Source: Gracilimonas sp964505215 | GTDB lineage: Bacteria; Bacteroidota; Rhodothermia; Balneolales; Balneolaceae | Direction of reading: 5' to 3' | DNA: 64,000 bases | NCBI GenBank assembly: GCA_964505215.1 | Contig: CAZDGU010000002.1 | Span: 1 to 64,000 of the forward strand | In this document: positions 61,379-64,000 of the stretch, piece after piece | Numbering within the stretch: position 1 is the first letter of the stretch | How the letters are laid out: every line of letters begins with the position of its first letter | The notes under the pieces: model-generated | The model's input: the letters and a program-made list of their open reading frames with translations, nothing else | Databases searched by the model: none | Told to the model about the DNA's origin: nothing | Program-made: the position numbers and the translations under genes

Positions 61379-62644
61379 ATGGCTAAACCTAAATTTACTT
61401 CTCACGTTGGTATGGTGGACATCCTTCCCGATGAATCTCCAAAATGGAGAGCGCTGGAAAACATCATTCATGAAGAAGCTGCTAAGTTTAATTTTGAAGA
61501 AATTCGCACGCCTATAATGGAGCAAACTGAGCTGATTGTTCGGGGTATTGGTAAACTTACCGATATTGTTTCTAAAGAGATTTTTGCTTTTAAAAAAGGG
61601 GACAGTCATTATGTGCTGCGGCCGGAACTTACGGCACCCGTAGTGCGCGCCTTTGTGGAGCATCATTTAGAACAGCGGGGCGGCTCACAAAAATTGTATT
61701 ATATGGGCCCCATGTTCCGTGCCGAAAAGCCACAAAAAGGCCGGCAGCGGCAGTTCCATCAGTTTGGGGTTGAAATTATTGGCACGGACGATCCCGTGGC
61801 CGATGTGGAATGCATCGCCTTTATGATCCAGATTTGTAAACGAATCGGCATCCGGAATTTTGATTTAAAACTGAATTCCATCGGTGACCCGGAAAGCCGG
61901 GAAGCGTATAAAAAAGCTTTGAAAGACTATCTAAAGCCGCATCTTACCGAGATGAGTGAAATTTCAAACAAACGCTTTGAAAGTAACCCTTTGCGCATTT
62001 TGGATTCTAAAGAGGAAGAAGATCAGGAGTTCATCAAAAACGCACCGGTTATTCAAGATTATTTGAATGAAGAATCAACCGCTCACTTTAACCAAGTTAC
62101 CGACTATTTAGATGAGCTGGGTATTGAGTACACCTTAACGCCCCATCTGGTGCGCGGCATGGATTATTACACCCGAACGGCTTTCGAGCTTACCAGTCCC
62201 GATTTGGGCTCTCAGGATGCTCTTGCCGGTGGCGGTCGCTATGATTTACTGGTTGAAGAACTTGGAGGACAGCCCACACCTGCTGTAGGCTTTGCTGCCG
62301 GAATGGAGCGCCTGCTCATCGCCTGCGAAGAATTAGGCATTCAGCTGGGCGAGGAAAAGTCGGTAGATGTATATGTGGTAACTTTAGGTGACGCCGCCAG
62401 AAAATGGGGACTTTCGCATCTACCCAAGCTAAGAGCAGCCGGACTTTCTGCCGCCATGGATTATAAAGGCCGTTCTATGAAAGCTCAGATGAAAGATGCC
62501 AATCGCGAACATGCCCGTTTTACCATTATAGTAGGAGATAATGAGCTGGAGGAAGCAAAATTCACACTACGTAATATGAAAGAGAGTGAAGAAAGCGCGC
62601 TCAGTTTCGAGGATATAATTACCAAGCTAACGGCTCACAAATAG
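61379..62644 (+). CDS. hisS: Histidine--tRNA ligase
   Basis: Charges tRNA-His. The 421-residue class II synthetase has motif 1 around FEEIRTPIMEQTELIVRGIG, motif 2 as YYMGPMFRAEKPQKGRQRQFHQF, the histidine-specific segment LVRGMDYYTRTAFEL and AGGGRYDLLVEELGG, and motif 3 AVGFAAGMERLLIA. The C-terminal anticodon-binding domain (VYVVTLGDAARKWG) is complete. It ends at a terminator shared with the antiporter gene. Confidence 0.97.
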   Translation: MAKPKFTSHVGMVDILPDESPKWRALENIIHEEAAKFNFEEIRTPIMEQTELIVRGIGKLTDIVSKEIFAFKKGDSHYVLRPELTAPVVRAFVEHHLEQRGGSQKLYYMGPMFRAEKPQKGRQRQFHQFGVEIIGTDDPVADVECIAFMIQICKRIGIRNFDLKLNSIGDPESREAYKKALKDYLKPHLTEMSEISNKRFESNPLRILDSKEEEDQEFIKNAPVIQDYLNEESTAHFNQVTDYLDELGIEYTLTPHLVRGMDYYTRTAFELTSPDLGSQDALAGGGRYDLLVEELGGQPTPAVGFAAGMERLLIACEELGIQLGEEKSVDVYVVTLGDAARKWGLSHLPKLRAAGLSAAMDYKGRSMKAQMKDANREHARFTIIVGDNELEEAKFTLRNMKESEESALSFEDIITKLTAHK

Positions 62645-62761
62645 TGTTGTAACTATTATTCTGCTAAAAAACATACGCAGAGGCGTACGGAACCATTGTC
62701 TTATATGCAGGCTAATTTACCTTATAGATTAATTAGATACTGCACTCACTGCTACTTTTTT

Positions 62762-62769
62762 TATCTTTG
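62762..62769 (+). promoter_or_regulatory. Possible -7 box for the antiporter gene
   Basis: TATCTTTG lies 72 bases before the antiporter ATG. The terminator hairpin of hisS falls between box and gene, so the message would begin with that hairpin. A -33 box is not clear. Confidence 0.35.
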
Positions 62770-62802
62770 AAGCCTAAATTTATTTGAAAATTGTATATAA
62801 CA

Positions 62803-62835
62803 AACCGTAATCAAAACTTTTGATTGCGGTTTTTT
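62803..62835 (+). terminator. Intrinsic terminator of hisS
   Basis: AACCGTAATCAAAA (62803-62816) pairs with TTTTGATTGCGGTT (62818-62831), with one G-U pair and almost no loop before fraying, followed by four to five T residues. It ends only six bases before the next ATG, so it may also attenuate the antiporter gene. Confidence 0.7.
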
Positions 62836-62841
62836 AATCTT

Positions 62842-64000
62842 ATGACTGAAACCATTCTAATAGGTCTTACCAGCGTAATTGTTTTTGGAGTTGGTGCACA
62901 ATGGCTGGGCTGGCGCTTAAAGTTACCCGCTATTTTACTGCTCTTACTTTCCGGAATTTTAGCCGGCCCCATCCTCGGGTTAGTTGATCCCGATGTGCTA
63001 ATGGGTGATTTACTCACTCCATTCATTTCCGTTTCTGTAGCAATAATTCTGTTTGAAGGCGGCCTCAGCCTGCGCTTTCACGAACTAAAAAATGTGGGCG
63101 GGGTGATTAGAAACCTGGTGAGCGTTGGTGCCTTACTTACGTGGGTGCTGGCAGCCGTAACCGGTTTTTACTTGTTTGATTTAGGCTGGGAACTTTCCAT
63201 TCTGCTGGGGGCCATTTTAGTAGTTACCGGACCCACCGTTATCATTCCGCTGTTGCGGCAGGTGCGGCCGGCGGGGCAGGTTGGCTCTATCTTAAAGTGG
63301 GAAGGCATTGTAATTGACCCTATTGGGGCCATGTTAGCCGTTCTTGTTTTTGAAGTTATTCTGTCCGGAGGAATGTCGGAGGCCACGCATTTAGCCGTTG
63401 CCAGTATTTTTAAAACCGTGTTTTTTGGCACTATAATCGGATTGGCAGGCGCAGCTTTTCTTTATTTTATATTGAAGAAACATCTTTTGCCCGATTTTCT
63501 CCAAAACCCCGTCAGCTTAATGACCGTGGTATTGGTGTTTGCTGCTTCCAACTTAGTTCAGCACGAATCAGGCCTTTGGGCTACTACCTTGATGGGAGTT
63601 GCACTGGCAAACCAAAAAGCAGCTCGCATTCATCATATCGTTGAATTCAAAGAAAATTTACGGCTTTTACTGCTATCCGCATTGTTCATTCTTTTAGCGG
63701 CAAGGGTTGAATTGTCCAGCCTTGTTGATACCCTCAATGTAAATATGTTGCTGTTTTTATTTGCTTTGATTTTTGTAATACGTCCGGCTTCCGTCTATTT
63801 ATCTACCATGTTTTCGAAGCTGAACTGGAGGGAAAAACTCTTTTTAAGCTGGATGGCACCGCGTGGTGTGGTGGCAGCTTCTATTTCTTCCATTTTCGCT
63901 ATTTCACTCATGCAAAACGGATATCCGGAAGCACGGCAAATCATTCCTATCGTTTTTATCACCATCATCAGTACGGTAGCAATTTATGGATTGTCTGCCT
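62842..64000 (+). CDS. Cation:proton antiporter (CPA1-type), cut by the window end
   Basis: The reading frame opens at ATG 62842 and remains open to the right edge. The visible 386 residues contain about 12 hydrophobic helices: QWLGWRLKLPAILLLLLSGI, VAIILFEGGLSLRFHEL, LLGAILVVTGPTVIIPLLR and GIVIDPIGAMLAVLVFEVIL, plus the later FLSWMAPRGVVAASISSIFA. The FEGGL, GPT and ApRG elements are hallmarks of NhaP/CPA1 sodium (or potassium)/proton exchangers. A C-terminal TrkA-type domain may follow outside the window. It sits downstream of hisS. Confidence 0.9.
   Translation, partial: MTETILIGLTSVIVFGVGAQWLGWRLKLPAILLLLLSGILAGPILGLVDPDVLMGDLLTPFISVSVAIILFEGGLSLRFHELKNVGGVIRNLVSVGALLTWVLAAVTGFYLFDLGWELSILLGAILVVTGPTVIIPLLRQVRPAGQVGSILKWEGIVIDPIGAMLAVLVFEVILSGGMSEATHLAVASIFKTVFFGTIIGLAGAAFLYFILKKHLLPDFLQNPVSLMTVVLVFAASNLVQHESGLWATTLMGVALANQKAARIHHIVEFKENLRLLLLSALFILLAARVELSSLVDTLNVNMLLFLFALIFVIRPASVYLSTMFSKLNWREKLFLSWMAPRGVVAASISSIFAISLMQNGYPEARQIIPIVFITIISTVAIYGLSA

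Overview
The window looks like a chromosomal segment of a member of the Balneolota/Rhodothermota branch of the Fibrobacterota-Chlorobiota-Bacteroidota group; a Balneolaceae-like organism is my best guess, by inference. The clues are secreted proteins ending in NPFNP-type sorting domains, a GldC homologue, a SusC-like CarboxypepD_reg/TonB receptor, DUF4834- and DUF2911-type proteins, and RNA-gene promoters of the Bacteroidota type (TTG, 21 bases, TATCTTTR). Most of the window is ordinary, tightly packed housekeeping sequence.

Layout. 1-781: an integron-type gene cassette carrying a toxin-antitoxin pair, with a good attC hairpin at 659-781 and the end of another attC at the left edge. 818-2537: two broken genes, a 5'-truncated FMN-dependent glutamate-synthase-like gene and an orphan sorting domain. 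2.6-11.6 kb: typA, membrane and outer-membrane proteins, a TonB receptor, and a YbbR-DUF721-recF operon. 11.9-16.3 kb: eno, a HAD phosphatase, an outer-membrane protein and prmC. 16.3-20.4 kb: a probable oriC with DnaA boxes, then dnaA-folB-folK-dNK-DUF4834-TPR. 20.4-24.8 kb: tRNA-Leu(GAG), a CPBP protease, an orphan antitoxin, a propeller lipoprotein, msrA and a DUF2911 protein. 25.4-27.0 kb: the SRP RNA gene, whose 3' end is duplicated as a 49-bp perfect direct repeat flanking a 1.4-kb AT-rich islet of two secreted-protein genes. 27.1-34.4 kb: ispH, aminopeptidase P, an HsdR-N-like protein and yidC-rnpA-rpmH. 34.6-38.5 kb: a TPR protein and a degraded CotH/lamin-tail gene. 38.6-49.3 kb: glyQS, nth, a Memo-like protein, gldC, an ABC-F ATPase, a BASS transporter, an acyltransferase and sodC. 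49.4-51.4 kb: ptsH-ptsI without an EII. 51.6-61.3 kb: gatC and then a polysaccharide or glycan locus (YfhO, two glycosyltransferases, a PIG-L deacetylase, an HPr-kinase-like protein, a flippase and an unrecognised propeller-like protein). 61.4-64 kb: hisS and a proton antiporter that runs off the edge.

The most interesting structure is the SRP-RNA islet. Deleting one repeat plus the islet on paper restores an SRP RNA gene followed 28 bases later by a strong terminator, which is what site-specific integration into the 3' end of an RNA gene would leave. No integrase lies inside. The second is the integron cassette abutting a gene that has lost its 5' end. Several single-base lesions (in the glutamate-synthase-like, DUF6364, islet and CotH genes) are either real gene decay or sequencing errors; reads would decide.
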